Notes: generated from the sequence alone by a model not told the origin. A DNA stretch of 64,000 nucleotides from an uncultured Chitinophaga sp. (GCF_946479755.1 NZ_CAMLHC010000001.1:620001-684000); one strand, 5' to 3'. Positions 24,800 through 33,509 are shown, numbered from the stretch's first letter. A program made the numbers and translations.

Positions 24800-25936
24800 A
24801 TGAAACCAGCATCAAAATTTGCCCTCATATTTTTATCCGTTGGTGTGTCTGCCATGGCGCTGCAGAGCTGTAGCTCCACAGAAGCGAAGGATGACAAAGA
24901 GCACAAGGAAAGTGCGGCAGCCGCACCGGCTCTGGAAGCTTTTACATTGCAACAGGGACAGCTGTCCACTTCCATAAAAATTCCCGGTGAATTGGTGGCT
25001 TTTCAACGGGTAGATCTGTACGCGAAGGTGAGCAGCTTTGTGAAAAAGCTGTACGTGGACGTGGGCAGCGAAGTGAAAGCCGGCCAGCTGCTGGTGACCA
25101 TGGAGGCACCGGAACTGAATTCCCAGTTGTCCGGCGCTGAGTCACGCCTTAAGTCACAGGAAGCCATCTATCTCTCCAGCAAAGCCACCTATGACCGCCT
25201 GCTGGAAACCAGCAAAACGCCCGGTACCGTTTCCCAGAACGACCTGGACATCGCTTACGCCAAGCAGAAGTCAGACCTGGCACAGCTGGATGCCGCCAAA
25301 GCTTCTTACCGCGAAGTGGGGGATACCCGTAATTACCTCGAGATACGGGCGCCTTTCAGTGGTGTCATCAGCCGCAGGAACGTGAGCGCCGGCGCTTATG
25401 TAGGTCCGGCCGGCAAAGGCTCCGACCTGCCTATTTTCACCCTGCAGGAACAAAAGAAACTGCGTCTGGTGGTAAGCATCCCGGAAGCGTATAATAGCTA
25501 CCTGAACAATAACAGCGAAGTGAAATTCACCACCAAGTCCATGCTCAACCAGACGTTTACCGCCAAAGTAAGCAGGTTGTCCGGTGCGCTCGATGAAAGG
25601 CTGCGTTCCCAGAGCATCGAAATGGATGTAATCAACGATAACAAACAACTGCTGCCCGGTATGGTGGCTGAAGTGGCCATTCCGCTCACAGGAAATCATA
25701 CCAGCGCTTTTGTAGTGCCGTCCAAAGCGGTGCTTAATTCCACCCAAGGCGTGTACGTCATTAAGGTGGTCAACGGAAAGGCTGTTTGGGTGCCCGTAAA
25801 GACCGGCCGTAAAACAGATGAGCAGACAGAAATATTCGGCGATCTCGCGCTGAATGATACCCTTATCAAAGTAGCCAGTGAGGAAATAAGAGACAGCTCG
25901 GCGATCAAACACGTAAACGTGGCAGGCGCTAAGTAA
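24800..25936 (+). CDS. RND efflux periplasmic adaptor (membrane fusion) lipoprotein
   Basis: 378 residues from the ATG at 24800; another in-frame ATG at 24770 would add ten residues before the signal. The chosen start gives a lipoprotein leader (MKPASKFALIFLSVGVSAMALQSC). After an Ala/Glu/Lys-rich spacer come the lipoyl-like half (IPGELVAFQRVDLYAKVSSFVKKLYVDVGSEVKAGQLLVTMEAPEL), an alpha-hairpin (SQLSGAESRLKSQEAIYLSSKATYDRLLET ... DLAQLDAAKASYREV), the second lipoyl half (LEIRAPFSGVISRRNVSAGAYVG), the beta-barrel and the membrane-proximal domain (VPSKAVLNSTQGVYVIKVVNGKAVWVPVKTGRKTDEQTEIFGDL). Bridges the RND pump and TolC. Last gene of the efflux operon, followed by a strong terminator. Confidence 0.95.
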   Translation: MKPASKFALIFLSVGVSAMALQSCSSTEAKDDKEHKESAAAAPALEAFTLQQGQLSTSIKIPGELVAFQRVDLYAKVSSFVKKLYVDVGSEVKAGQLLVTMEAPELNSQLSGAESRLKSQEAIYLSSKATYDRLLETSKTPGTVSQNDLDIAYAKQKSDLAQLDAAKASYREVGDTRNYLEIRAPFSGVISRRNVSAGAYVGPAGKGSDLPIFTLQEQKKLRLVVSIPEAYNSYLNNNSEVKFTTKSMLNQTFTAKVSRLSGALDERLRSQSIEMDVINDNKQLLPGMVAEVAIPLTGNHTSAFVVPSKAVLNSTQGVYVIKVVNGKAVWVPVKTGRKTDEQTEIFGDLALNDTLIKVASEEIRDSSAIKHVNVAGAK

Positions 25937-25964
25937 CAGCATGGCATTTCACTGGAACATTGTG

Positions 25965-25993
25965 GCCCTCATGCGAAGCATGGGGGCTTTTTT
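25965..25993 (+). terminator. Intrinsic terminator of the efflux operon
   Basis: GCCCTCATGC (25965-25974), GAA loop, GCATGGGGGC (25978-25987), a 10-bp stem with one G-T pair, then TTTTTT. It overlaps the last bases of the convergent receiver-like gene. Confidence 0.9.
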
Positions 25994-26801
25994 ATGGAAA
26001 GATAAGCGGCGCCTGGTAACGCCGGGTGAGGCTTCGGGTCAACAACTCCAGCAAATCCCCGGCGCTGAATGGCAGGGATAACAACTCATCATGCACATAT
26101 TCGTTTATTTTATACCTGTCAGCGAAAAGCTTTAACACACCAATAGAAAAGGTGATGTAGATAATGCAGTCCGGATGTAATCTACGTATGAGGTGCGTCG
26201 CAGCTTTTACGACATCACTGTTCCCGTCTGCGTTGTGACAATGCAATAGCACAAAATCCGGATAATGCTGCCTGAACTGATATTCGAAATCATTGGTCAC
26301 ACTGTTAGTGGGTATGATCTGAATACCATGTTGGGTAAGTACCTGACTTAGAGATTTCCCTGACTCGCTATCGACACTTATCATTCCTCTTAGCGGGTGA
26401 TATTTTTTGTTCTGCCGCAATAGGTGATGCTGGCGGAAGGACAGCGTTGCGGCTAACATAGCCAGTAGCGGCGGGTTAAAGTAACTGTCAAACAGAAAGT
26501 CGCAGGGCGCAGAAGGGATTGGCATCTGATGATGAAAAGGAGGACGGTGCATAAGAATGAGACAGGTTGGCTTTGTGGCCCGGATAAAGGACATGACTCG
26601 CGCTACCTGCTTCAGTTGTACCCAGGAAAGCGTATCGCAGGATAGTAACGCCACGTCATATTGATCGCCTGTGATGGCCTCCTTCAGTTGCAGTTCGTTG
26701 TCTATCACCATTGTTGTTAGAAAGAATGTCTCGTGGAGACACTTAGCGTATGCGCGATAGTGAATGTTTGATCTATCAGGATAAAAACAAAGTATATACA
26801 T
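25992..26801 (-). CDS. Protein with two tandem degenerate receiver (REC-like) domains
   Basis: 269 residues, no signal peptide or DNA-binding domain. Both halves follow the beta-alpha receiver rhythm. Half 1 (~1-125): MYILCFYPD, YDVALLSCDTLSW where the phosphoacceptor Asp would be, CLILMH and DFLFDSYFNPPLLAMLAATL. Half 2 (~140-260): GMISVDSESGKSLSQVL, then YPDFVLLHCHNADGN and LHPDCIIYITFS, ending SLPFSAGDLLELLTRSL. In half 2 the expected Asp is His, and in half 1 the motif is LLSCD, so phosphorylation is doubtful. It is the last gene of a three-gene unit with an HPt protein, only 1 base after the middle gene. A phosphorelay decoy or scaffold is possible; function unknown. Confidence 0.7.
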   Translation of the reverse strand: MYILCFYPDRSNIHYRAYAKCLHETFFLTTMVIDNELQLKEAITGDQYDVALLSCDTLSWVQLKQVARVMSFIRATKPTCLILMHRPPFHHQMPIPSAPCDFLFDSYFNPPLLAMLAATLSFRQHHLLRQNKKYHPLRGMISVDSESGKSLSQVLTQHGIQIIPTNSVTNDFEYQFRQHYPDFVLLHCHNADGNSDVVKAATHLIRRLHPDCIIYITFSIGVLKLFADRYKINEYVHDELLSLPFSAGDLLELLTRSLTRRYQAPLIFP

Positions 26802-26802
26802 A

Positions 26803-27348
26803 TCAGGAATGAACTTGTTGTAGATGTTGCTGCATCTGTGAAACTGTCAGGTGTATACCGCGGGTAAGTTGTTTCTGATCAGATGAGACGAGGTTGATGG
26901 CTTCCAGTAAATCTTCCGGATTATAAGGTTGCTGTGATTCAAGATTAAGAATAACATTGAGCAGACCGTGTTTAACAATATGGGCATGACCGCCGTAGGG
27001 TGTGCAGTCAAACGAGGCACGATAGTCTGCATAGTGGTCCAGTAATCTCTCTCGCAGCTGCTGAAGCGTCGCCAGCTGTTTACTCCTGCTCATATTGTGG
27101 GAAGTGTAGATGTGTACCCGTAGCTGATCCTTGGTACGCTGTACAATCGTGATATATTTTCGCAGGGTATCTTCAAGTTGCGTAATGTTGGACGTATGCG
27201 CATTGAAGATAAAATTACTGACCTGCTGTTGCTGTTTTCTTTTGATCCTGCGGCGGGACGCCCTGCTTTTGCTAACAGCTCCGTAAAAAGTCCTGAAAAG
27301 AGAGACAACGGCCTGTATACCGGCGGTACAGATTTTAACTAATTCCAT
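26803..27348 (-). CDS. Unknown helical protein between HPt and double-receiver genes
   Basis: 181 residues. The N-terminus has a short hydrophobic stretch (VKICTAGIQAVVSLFRTFYGAV) followed by a very basic patch (SKSRASRRRIKRKQQQQ), then predicted long helices rich in Gln and Leu (NITQLEDTLRKYITIVQRTKDQL, SKQLATLQQLRERLLDHYADYRASF). No known family was recognised. The basic patch could bind membrane or nucleic acid. The gene lies 11 bases after the HPt gene and 1 base before the receiver-like gene, so all three are very likely cotranscribed and act together. Confidence 0.65.
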   Translation of the reverse strand: MELVKICTAGIQAVVSLFRTFYGAVSKSRASRRRIKRKQQQQVSNFIFNAHTSNITQLEDTLRKYITIVQRTKDQLRVHIYTSHNMSRSKQLATLQQLRERLLDHYADYRASFDCTPYGGHAHIVKHGLLNVILNLESQQPYNPEDLLEAINLVSSDQKQLTRGIHLTVSQMQQHLQQVHS

Positions 27349-27359
27349 AGTATGAAGAT

Positions 27360-27800
27360 TTAATGACGGCGTTGTGGGTGACTGAGATAGATGCGCATAC
27401 GGTCAATTTCTGCAAGAACGAATGGCAGGTGGGCTAGTACTTCCATTTGTATACGATGGAATGTTGCCCTGACATTGCTGACCTCAAAAGAGACAGCGGT
27501 TGTATCAGCAGACGGAGAAGGGAGGATTATCTTGTATATTTGATTTACCATTTTGTGTACTTCTTCCGAAAGAGCTGTTACTCTGATCACTGACAGGTTT
27601 GCCTTTAGTTGATGGGCAAGATAACCCGCCTCTTCCCAGTCAGCTGTTGTGATGTGCTCCCGGATCGCTTCCATACATGCCGGAATGGTATTGTAATAGC
27701 CCTCAAATATCGACAGAATTTCATCAATGTCAGGATAGAGGGCGTTCAAGTACTCCCCATCAAAATGCTCACTAAACTCGAATACAGGTTCATGATTCAT
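27360..27800 (-). CDS. Histidine phosphotransfer (HPt)-like protein
   Basis: 146 residues from the ATG at 27800; an upstream in-frame TTG at 27824 was not used. An HPt four-helix core is recognisable: DIDEILSIFEGYYNTIPACMEAIREHITTADWEEAGYLAHQLKANLSVIRVTALSEEVHKMVNQI. His63 in LAHQLKANL stands where the phosphorylated His of HPt proteins (AHxLKGxA) lies, with the Lys two residues after the next position retained. It lacks a kinase or receiver. First gene of the cluster that ends with the degenerate double receiver. Divergent from vgrG with ~276 bases between the starts. It may relay phosphate from one of the hybrid kinases, but the partner is unknown. Confidence 0.72.
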   Translation of the reverse strand: MNHEPVFEFSEHFDGEYLNALYPDIDEILSIFEGYYNTIPACMEAIREHITTADWEEAGYLAHQLKANLSVIRVTALSEEVHKMVNQIYKIILPSPSADTTAVSFEVSNVRATFHRIQMEVLAHLPFVLAEIDRMRIYLSHPQRRH

Positions 27801-28076
27801 TAAATATCCAATTGATACCAGCAATTTCCTTTTTAGCGGGCATCTTTCTGTTTAACAGATCTAAAAAGAGAAGGATTAACAAAACAGATTTAATATTTGT
27901 ATAATGTGATAATCATTTCCCGAAAAACCTTATCTTAGGATTCCAAAGCAATACCTGTTTTTGTTAAACCATTCTTTTATGACAAAATATTTGCCTTAAC
28001 CCTGCAGATTGTTTGTTGACAGCTGGCACACGAATAAGCTGCTTTGTATGATATCAACTTATAAAAACCGCGGCAC

Positions 28077-29888
28077 ATGTCTTTATATACCCGAACTACT
28101 TTCACCATTGGCGACAGTCGCTTCTCTTCTTTCCATTCCCTGAAGCTGTCCCAGACCATTGATGGTCACCATACTTTTGAAATACTGATCAGCTACGACT
28201 GGCTGTCACAGCTGGGCAAAGGCCTCTTTACGGCCGGCAGGGAGTTCCTGGGAAAAGAAATCAGTATCACCGTCACCGGCGTAGAGGCGGCAGCGGCCCA
28301 GAAACCATTGCAGTTCAACGGCGTAGTCACCGGTATCAACGCCGGCAAAGAGAGCGACGGTACCCACGGCTTCTGCGTGATAAAAGGCTTCAGCCCCACC
28401 ATCCTGCTGGAAGACGACCCCCACATCGCCACCTTTGAAATGCAGTCCCTCCGGGAAATCGTATCGCAGGCCATGAAAGGCGTAAGCCCCTATGGCAGCG
28501 CTCCGGCCGTACAACCGGCCAATACCGACCCGCTGAAATATATTGTGCAGTACAAGGAAAGTACCCATCACTTTATCAGCCGCCTCGCGGCCCGCTACGG
28601 GGAATGGTACTTCTACGACGGCCAGAAGATCGTCTTCGGCAACTACTCACCCAAAGAAATATCCCTGACGCACCAGGTAGACCTGATCGACTTCGACCTC
28701 GGCCTCCAGGTGCATCCTAATAATACCCGTTTTACGGGATATGAATATCGCCGTAACCAGGTAGTGGAAAACGAAACTTCCGCGCAGGCAGCGGGACAGA
28801 TGAACAATTACACCGCCCACATGCAGGATGTCAGCGATAAACTGTACCGCAAACCTTCCCTGCATAAACTCAACCACGGCTTTAGCAGCGCGGCCAAAGA
28901 AACGGTGGATGACTTCACCCTGCTGCAGAAAAAAGGCCGGCAGGCACAGATGGTGATCCTCAAAGGCACCAGTCAGCACACGGCCCTGCGCATCGGAGAT
29001 ATCATCTCCATCAATGAAAGCGTCTTCGGACAGGCCAACCACGGCCGGTTTGTAGTCACCCATCTCGACCACCTCTGCACAGAAAACGGACTCTATAAAA
29101 ACACTTTCGAAGCCATACCGGCAGATACGGCCATGCCCCGCGTGGACTTTCAGCCACAGACCGGCTGTGAGCCGCAAAGCGCTATCGTTACCGACAACAA
29201 CGACCCTAAAGGACTGGGCCGCGTCCGTGCCCGCTTCCGCTGGCAGCAACAGGGATCCACGCCCTGGATACGCATGATAGCCCCACACGGTGGCAGCGGC
29301 AAAGGTTTTTATTTCGTGCCCGAACTGGGAGAAGAGGTATGGATAGGCTTCGAAAATGGCAACCCGGAAGCGCCCTACGTAATGGGAACGGCCTATAACG
29401 GCGACGCCAAAACGGACTACGGCGATCCGCAGAACAACATCAAAGCCATCCGCACCCGCAGCGGCCATACTATCCGCCTCGATGACACGGAAGGTGCCGA
29501 AAGCATCACCATCACGGATAAAAGCGGCAACACCATCCAGCTGGACACAGCCGGGAAAAACATTCATATCACGGCCATGGAAACCATCGACCTGACCGCT
29601 AAAAATATTAACCTGAAAGCTTCTGAAAGTGTAACCGTGGACGCGGGGGAGAACGTGGAAACCACCGCAGGCACAGACGTCAAGGTCAAAGCCGGCAACG
29701 CCTACACGCTGGAAGCGATCAACATCACGGAAGAAGCATCGGAAGATATTATCCAGAAAGCCCAGGACGCCATGAAACTGCGCTCCGGCACCATGAGCCT
29801 CTATACCACCCTCGGGGACATTAAAATCATCGGCAGCGGTACCACCGTATTACAAGGCAATAAAATGGTGAAGATCTCCAAAGGTTAA
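28077..29888 (+). CDS. vgrG: VgrG spike protein of Bacteroidota type VI secretion (T6SS-iii) type, orphan
   Basis: 603 residues. N-terminal phage gp27-like region (SLKLSQTIDGHHTFEILISYDWLSQLG, PTILLEDDPHIATFEMQSLREIVSQAM, QYKESTHHFISRLAARYGEWYFYDGQKIVFG), the OB-fold/gp5-like segment (IVTDNNDPKGLGRVRARFRW, WIRMIAPHGGSGKGFYFVPELGEEVWIGFENGNPEAPYVMGTAYNG), then a C-terminal beta-helix of repeated short strands (SITITDKSGNTIQLDTAGKNIHITAMETIDLTAKNINLKASESVTV). It ends without an added effector domain. Such proteins form the needle tip of T6SS or related contractile injection systems. No sheath, tube, baseplate, ClpV or effector gene lies in the window, so it is an orphan island. TTG (28016-28018) and CTGCTTTG (28039-28046) are a weak promoter candidate. 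Confidence 0.9.
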   Translation: MSLYTRTTFTIGDSRFSSFHSLKLSQTIDGHHTFEILISYDWLSQLGKGLFTAGREFLGKEISITVTGVEAAAAQKPLQFNGVVTGINAGKESDGTHGFCVIKGFSPTILLEDDPHIATFEMQSLREIVSQAMKGVSPYGSAPAVQPANTDPLKYIVQYKESTHHFISRLAARYGEWYFYDGQKIVFGNYSPKEISLTHQVDLIDFDLGLQVHPNNTRFTGYEYRRNQVVENETSAQAAGQMNNYTAHMQDVSDKLYRKPSLHKLNHGFSSAAKETVDDFTLLQKKGRQAQMVILKGTSQHTALRIGDIISINESVFGQANHGRFVVTHLDHLCTENGLYKNTFEAIPADTAMPRVDFQPQTGCEPQSAIVTDNNDPKGLGRVRARFRWQQQGSTPWIRMIAPHGGSGKGFYFVPELGEEVWIGFENGNPEAPYVMGTAYNGDAKTDYGDPQNNIKAIRTRSGHTIRLDDTEGAESITITDKSGNTIQLDTAGKNIHITAMETIDLTAKNINLKASESVTVDAGENVETTAGTDVKVKAGNAYTLEAINITEEASEDIIQKAQDAMKLRSGTMSLYTTLGDIKIIGSGTTVLQGNKMVKISKG

Positions 29889-29907
29889 CACATTCCTCTT
29901 TCATACA

Positions 29908-29948
29908 GATGCCCGGTCACCGTTATAGTGCCGGGCATCGTCTTTTTT
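29908..29948 (+). terminator. Intrinsic terminator of vgrG
   Basis: GATGCCCGG-t-CAC (29908-29920) pairs with GTG-CCGGGCATC (29928-29939), followed by GTCTTTTTT. One bulged base, 12 pairs. Confidence 0.88.
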
Positions 29949-29958
29949 ATCATCAGGG

Positions 29959-30450
29959 CTATTGGTCAGACTGCTCCAGCAGACTCATTTTTACCCGCTT
30001 GTACATACTTTTTTCGTCCAGCGATTTTTCCAGTTCCCCCAGTACGGTCAACAGGCTCGCGCTGGCCTGCTCCAGCCATTTCCGGTTTTCTTCCCGGATG
30101 ACTTCCAGCATGGGACTGATTTTGCGGTGCATCTGTTTGCCGGCAGCCGACAGGGATATCAGCCGGCGTCGTTTGTCCCGGCTGTCAGGCGTTGTTTTAA
30201 TCAACCCCTGGGCCAGCAGCTGGTCGGTAAACTGCACCACGGCAGGGTGGGTAAGCTGCAGTGATTCGGATATTTCGGTAACGCTCAACTGCTTTTGCCG
30301 TACCAGCAGCTCCAGTACCAGGAACCACCGCGCTTCAAACTCCAGCCCGGATTCCTTATATATCTTGCTTATGTCCTGAGACAGGCGCTCACTGAGCCTT
30401 TTGAGCCGCGTAGCCAGCGCCAGTTCCTCCAGTTCGTTCACCAGGTTCAT
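29959..30450 (-). CDS. MarR-family transcriptional regulator
   Basis: 163 residues with a single MarR winged-helix domain: ELLVRQKQLSVTEISESLQLTHPAVVQFTDQLLAQGLIKTTPDSRDKRRRLISLSAAGKQM, that is helices 2-4, the recognition helix (THPAVVQFTDQLLAQG) and the wing with DSRDKRRR. N- and C-terminal helices for dimerisation are present. It lies 19 bases downstream of the TonB-receptor-like gene on the same strand, so it is probably cotranscribed. The repeats around the receptor start (32859-32990) are its likely binding region. The ligand is unknown. Confidence 0.93.
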   Translation of the reverse strand: MNLVNELEELALATRLKRLSERLSQDISKIYKESGLEFEARWFLVLELLVRQKQLSVTEISESLQLTHPAVVQFTDQLLAQGLIKTTPDSRDKRRRLISLSAAGKQMHRKISPMLEVIREENRKWLEQASASLLTVLGELEKSLDEKSMYKRVKMSLLEQSDQ

Positions 30451-30469
30451 GCAGCCAATTTACCAAAAA

Positions 30470-32917
30470 TTATCCGGCCCGGCGTTTTTCTTCTTCGGCG
30501 CCGCCAGCCTTCCTGTTACCACCGCCGGAACCATTGCCGCCGAATTTGTAATTGAAGGTCACCGTCAGTACCCTGCTATCCCTGCGCTGGAAAAAGGTTT
30601 CGCCGTAACCGGTCAACCGGGTGATGGCGCTGGTGTAGTTGGTAAAAAACACATCGGATAGGTTCAGCTTCACAGATGCTTTCTTTTTCCATAACCGCCG
30701 CTGTGCACCAATGCCCATAAACCATACGCCTTTTACATCCAGGAAACCATAATAGGTGCGGCTGTTATAGGTGGCCGTTACTTCCATCGTGGTGTTGGGA
30801 TCGATGGTGATGCTGTTGATACTGTTAAGGTTAAACGAAACCCTGCTGGCATTCAGATGGGTATTGGCCAGGTCTCCCTTGTATTCGCCATAATAGGCCA
30901 GCGCTTCGTTGCTGCTGTTCAGCCATTTTCCTACGGAGAAGGGTACACTGAAACTAAGGTTGTAATAATTATACCGCGCCAGATTATGCCCCGTCTGGAT
31001 AACGCTGTTGGGGTCCTTGTCCGGCGACAACACCGTGAGGATATTATCGGTGGTCGTGCTGAACCCGATCTTGGTGATGTACTTCTCTTTGAAGGTATGC
31101 GTCAGCTCAAAAGCGTTGGTGATCTCCGGTTTCAGATAGGGGTTACCGGTAGAATAGGTCAGCGGATCGAGAAATACTTTGAAGGGGTTCAACTCGCGGT
31201 AGGAGGGCCGGTTGATGCGGCGGCTCACGGACACGCCCAGGTCGTGGGTTTTGTTGAACATATACCCTATGTAACCGCTGGGGAAGAACTGTGTATAGTT
31301 GCGGTCAAAACTTTCTTTATTGGTGACCTGTAAACCTTTGGCAATAGTGTTTTCCACCCGCAAGCCCAGCTGTACGCTCAGGTGCGTCCATTTTTTCGAT
31401 GCATTGAGATAAGCGGCGTTGATGTTTTCATCGTATTTAAAACGATTGCTTTTGCCGGTATCGGGGATGTCTGTCCCGCTGCTGCGGTCATAAAACTGTA
31501 CATCGTTGTCCGCTTTCACCCAGCTGCTTTTAATGCCCGCATCCAGCTGCGCGCCGATACTTTTCAGCGGCTGGGAATAATCGGCTTTTACAGATTGGAT
31601 GTTCAGGTTGCCCGAAAGGTTGCCAAACAGCCGGTAGTCCGGTTTGGTGGGCTTCTGCTGCAGGTCGAAATAGGAAGTCCGGTAGTTTTGCAATTCATCA
31701 TTGCTGAACCGGGCATAGTCCAGGTCTACCGACAGCTCTTTCCCGCTGGTGTCCAGTTTGTGTTTATAATTCAGGTTGATGCTCCCGTTATTGCGTTGCG
31801 GATGGTTGTCGCCTTTGGTAATAAAGGAACCGGTTGGCTGCTGTTGTACGTTGAAAGACTCTGCCACACTGTTGGAGCGGATATCGCCCTTGTTAAAAAT
31901 ACCATTGGCCACTATACCGACAGTAATATCCGGGGAGACATTATAGTCTGCCCCAAGCCGGGCGTTATGGTTATTAAAACCAAACTTGAAAAAGTTATCA
32001 TAGTTGATGCCTCCGGAGTACTGGTCGGCGGCATTGTAAAACTGCCGCTCAATGTCGAGGTCATTCATAAACTCCCGGTAGTTATAACTGTAAGAACCGA
32101 AGAGGTTCACCTTCCTGTCTTTGCTGTTGAAATTAACGGAAGGATTTATTTTAGGATAGATCCCTTGTCCATAGCTGAGCGACACATTGCCGCTGGTGCC
32201 GCTTTGATGGCCTTTGCGGAGCCGGATGTCGATAATGCCGGCGTTGCCGGCAGCATCGTACCGGGCGGATGGATTGGTGATCAGGTCGATCTTTTCTATC
32301 TGGTTGGCCGACAGGTTGCGCAACAAATTGGCCAGCTCCTGCCCGGACATGGGGACCAGCTTTCCGTCCATCATCACCTGCACACCTTGTCTGCCGCGCA
32401 TAGCGATGTTATCGTTCTGGTCGATGGTGATGCCCGGTGCTTTTTCCAGCACTTCCAGCGCGGTACTGCCCGCAGCAGATATAGACCCCGCCACGTTGAG
32501 CGTGGTTTTATCATACTGTTGCTGAACAAACGGTTTGGTGGCGGTGACGGTGGCTTCCCTGAGGTGGGTTGTAGTGGGCTGCAACCGGAGCGTACCCAGT
32601 TGCAGGTGTTTGTTGAGCGTAACAGCGGCCGACAGCCACGGTGCATACGCCATGCTCTGCGTCGCCAGCAGGTATTGCCCTGCGGGCAGATGATCGAAGG
32701 AGAAGTTACCCTGTGCGTCGGTGTATTCCAGTTTGACCAGCTTCTTATCGGCGGCCTGTAGTAGTTGTACCACCACGTCCCTGGCTGGGGTATTGTCTGC
32801 CGTAGCGAATGTTCCTTTGATGCTGTAAAACGCGTTGCCCGTCTGGCTAAATGCCTTATTTATGTAAGTGGTAACGTAAATTAACAGGACAAAGGTAAAT
32901 ATGTATGACCTTTTCAT
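30470..32917 (-). CDS. Outer-membrane beta-barrel receptor (TonB-receptor-like, OMP_b-brl_3 type)
   Basis: 815 residues. Signal peptide (FTFVLLIYVTTYINKAFSQ), a carboxypeptidase-regulatory-like domain (~30-110, IKGTFATADNTPARDVVVQLLQ), a plug (LEVLEKAPGITIDQNDNIAMRGRQGVQVMMDGKLVPMSGQELANLLRNLSANQIEKIDLITNPSARYDAAGNAGIIDIRLRKG) and a long barrel ending FNYKFGG, followed by a C-terminal Gly/Arg/Lys/Glu-rich tail. This layout is typical of bacteroidete TonB-dependent receptor-like proteins with an outer-membrane beta-barrel C-terminus; a TonB box is not clear. No SusD partner. The MarR gene follows. A perfect TATTTTTG -7 element lies upstream (32933-32940). The substrate is unknown. Confidence 0.93.
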   Translation of the reverse strand: MKRSYIFTFVLLIYVTTYINKAFSQTGNAFYSIKGTFATADNTPARDVVVQLLQAADKKLVKLEYTDAQGNFSFDHLPAGQYLLATQSMAYAPWLSAAVTLNKHLQLGTLRLQPTTTHLREATVTATKPFVQQQYDKTTLNVAGSISAAGSTALEVLEKAPGITIDQNDNIAMRGRQGVQVMMDGKLVPMSGQELANLLRNLSANQIEKIDLITNPSARYDAAGNAGIIDIRLRKGHQSGTSGNVSLSYGQGIYPKINPSVNFNSKDRKVNLFGSYSYNYREFMNDLDIERQFYNAADQYSGGINYDNFFKFGFNNHNARLGADYNVSPDITVGIVANGIFNKGDIRSNSVAESFNVQQQPTGSFITKGDNHPQRNNGSINLNYKHKLDTSGKELSVDLDYARFSNDELQNYRTSYFDLQQKPTKPDYRLFGNLSGNLNIQSVKADYSQPLKSIGAQLDAGIKSSWVKADNDVQFYDRSSGTDIPDTGKSNRFKYDENINAAYLNASKKWTHLSVQLGLRVENTIAKGLQVTNKESFDRNYTQFFPSGYIGYMFNKTHDLGVSVSRRINRPSYRELNPFKVFLDPLTYSTGNPYLKPEITNAFELTHTFKEKYITKIGFSTTTDNILTVLSPDKDPNSVIQTGHNLARYNYYNLSFSVPFSVGKWLNSSNEALAYYGEYKGDLANTHLNASRVSFNLNSINSITIDPNTTMEVTATYNSRTYYGFLDVKGVWFMGIGAQRRLWKKKASVKLNLSDVFFTNYTSAITRLTGYGETFFQRRDSRVLTVTFNYKFGGNGSGGGNRKAGGAEEEKRRAG

Positions 32918-32990
32918 TTGGGGGTTTTAGGGCAAAAATAGAATTATTGCCCACCCGTACCTACAGGTAATGGTAACTACTTACGTAAAT
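32859..32990. promoter_or_regulatory. Repeated GTAAnTnnTTACGTAAAT-like sites around the receptor start
   Basis: An imperfect palindrome TTTATGTAAGTGG... lies at 32859-32881 inside the first codons, and GTAACTACTTACGTAAAT (32973-32990) lies upstream in the opposite sense; the two share about 15 of 19 positions when aligned. Between them is a perfect TATTTTTG on the minus strand (32933-32940). A pair of dyads around a promoter suits a MarR-type regulator; the MarR gene ends this unit. Confidence 0.4.
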
Positions 32991-33002
32991 TTTTATTGCC
33001 GG

Positions 33003-33509
33003 CTACTGGCCTTGATGAGCGGAAGCAGTGGCGCCGTCCTCCACGCATTTGTCCTTGCGGCGGGTATCAATGATGTACTGTATTTTCCATTCCTTTCCCA
33101 GCTTTACGAGCTGAAAGGAATTAACGCCGCAATGGTGGAACTTCCCCTGGTGGTAAAAGCGGTAGGGTGTCCATACGGAGGCGAGGCGGTCGTCTATCTG
33201 TACAGGGCCATAGGTAATACGTTCTTCCAAATCTCCTTTAGGGGTACCGGCGATGACGGAAGAAAAACGTTCAACGGATACATTTTTGACAGTGGTACCG
33301 CCTTTATGTTCGTCGATCGTCTGGAACACGGCATTGGAAGAGAAACACTCCCGGAGCGCGACACTGTCGCTGTTATGCATGGCGGTAAACATCTTATCAA
33401 TCGTCTGCTTCACGCCGGCCGTGTCGGACTGGGCTTGCAGGGTGTTAACGGCGAAGAGGCCTGGCAGGAGGAGATACAGATTGCGCATCTTTTTTAATCT
33501 AAAATACAT
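33003..33509 (-). CDS. Exported SnoaL/NTF2-like protein
   Basis: 168 residues. The ATG at 33509 overlaps the LysR stop as TAATG, so translational coupling is likely; a second ATG at 33488 would start the signal peptide closer to its hydrophobic core (MRNLYLLLPGLFAVNTLQAQ). The mature part has the NTF2/SnoaL cone fold: GVKQTIDKMFTAMHNSDSVALRECFSSNAVFQTI, then strands ending SVWTPYRFYHQGKFHHCGVNSFQLVKLGKEWKIQYIIDTRRK. Family members are enzymes or ligand-binding scaffolds of many kinds. Catalytic residues cannot be assigned. Coupled to a LysR regulator, so its expression follows that of the regulator. Confidence 0.82.
   Translation of the reverse strand: MYFRLKKMRNLYLLLPGLFAVNTLQAQSDTAGVKQTIDKMFTAMHNSDSVALRECFSSNAVFQTIDEHKGGTTVKNVSVERFSSVIAGTPKGDLEERITYGPVQIDDRLASVWTPYRFYHQGKFHHCGVNSFQLVKLGKEWKIQYIIDTRRKDKCVEDGATASAHQGQ

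Noticed and set aside
31382..32761. A 459-codon plus-strand frame opposite the outer-membrane receptor
   Set aside because: Antisense to a confident TonB-receptor-like gene; no signal peptide or motif of its own.
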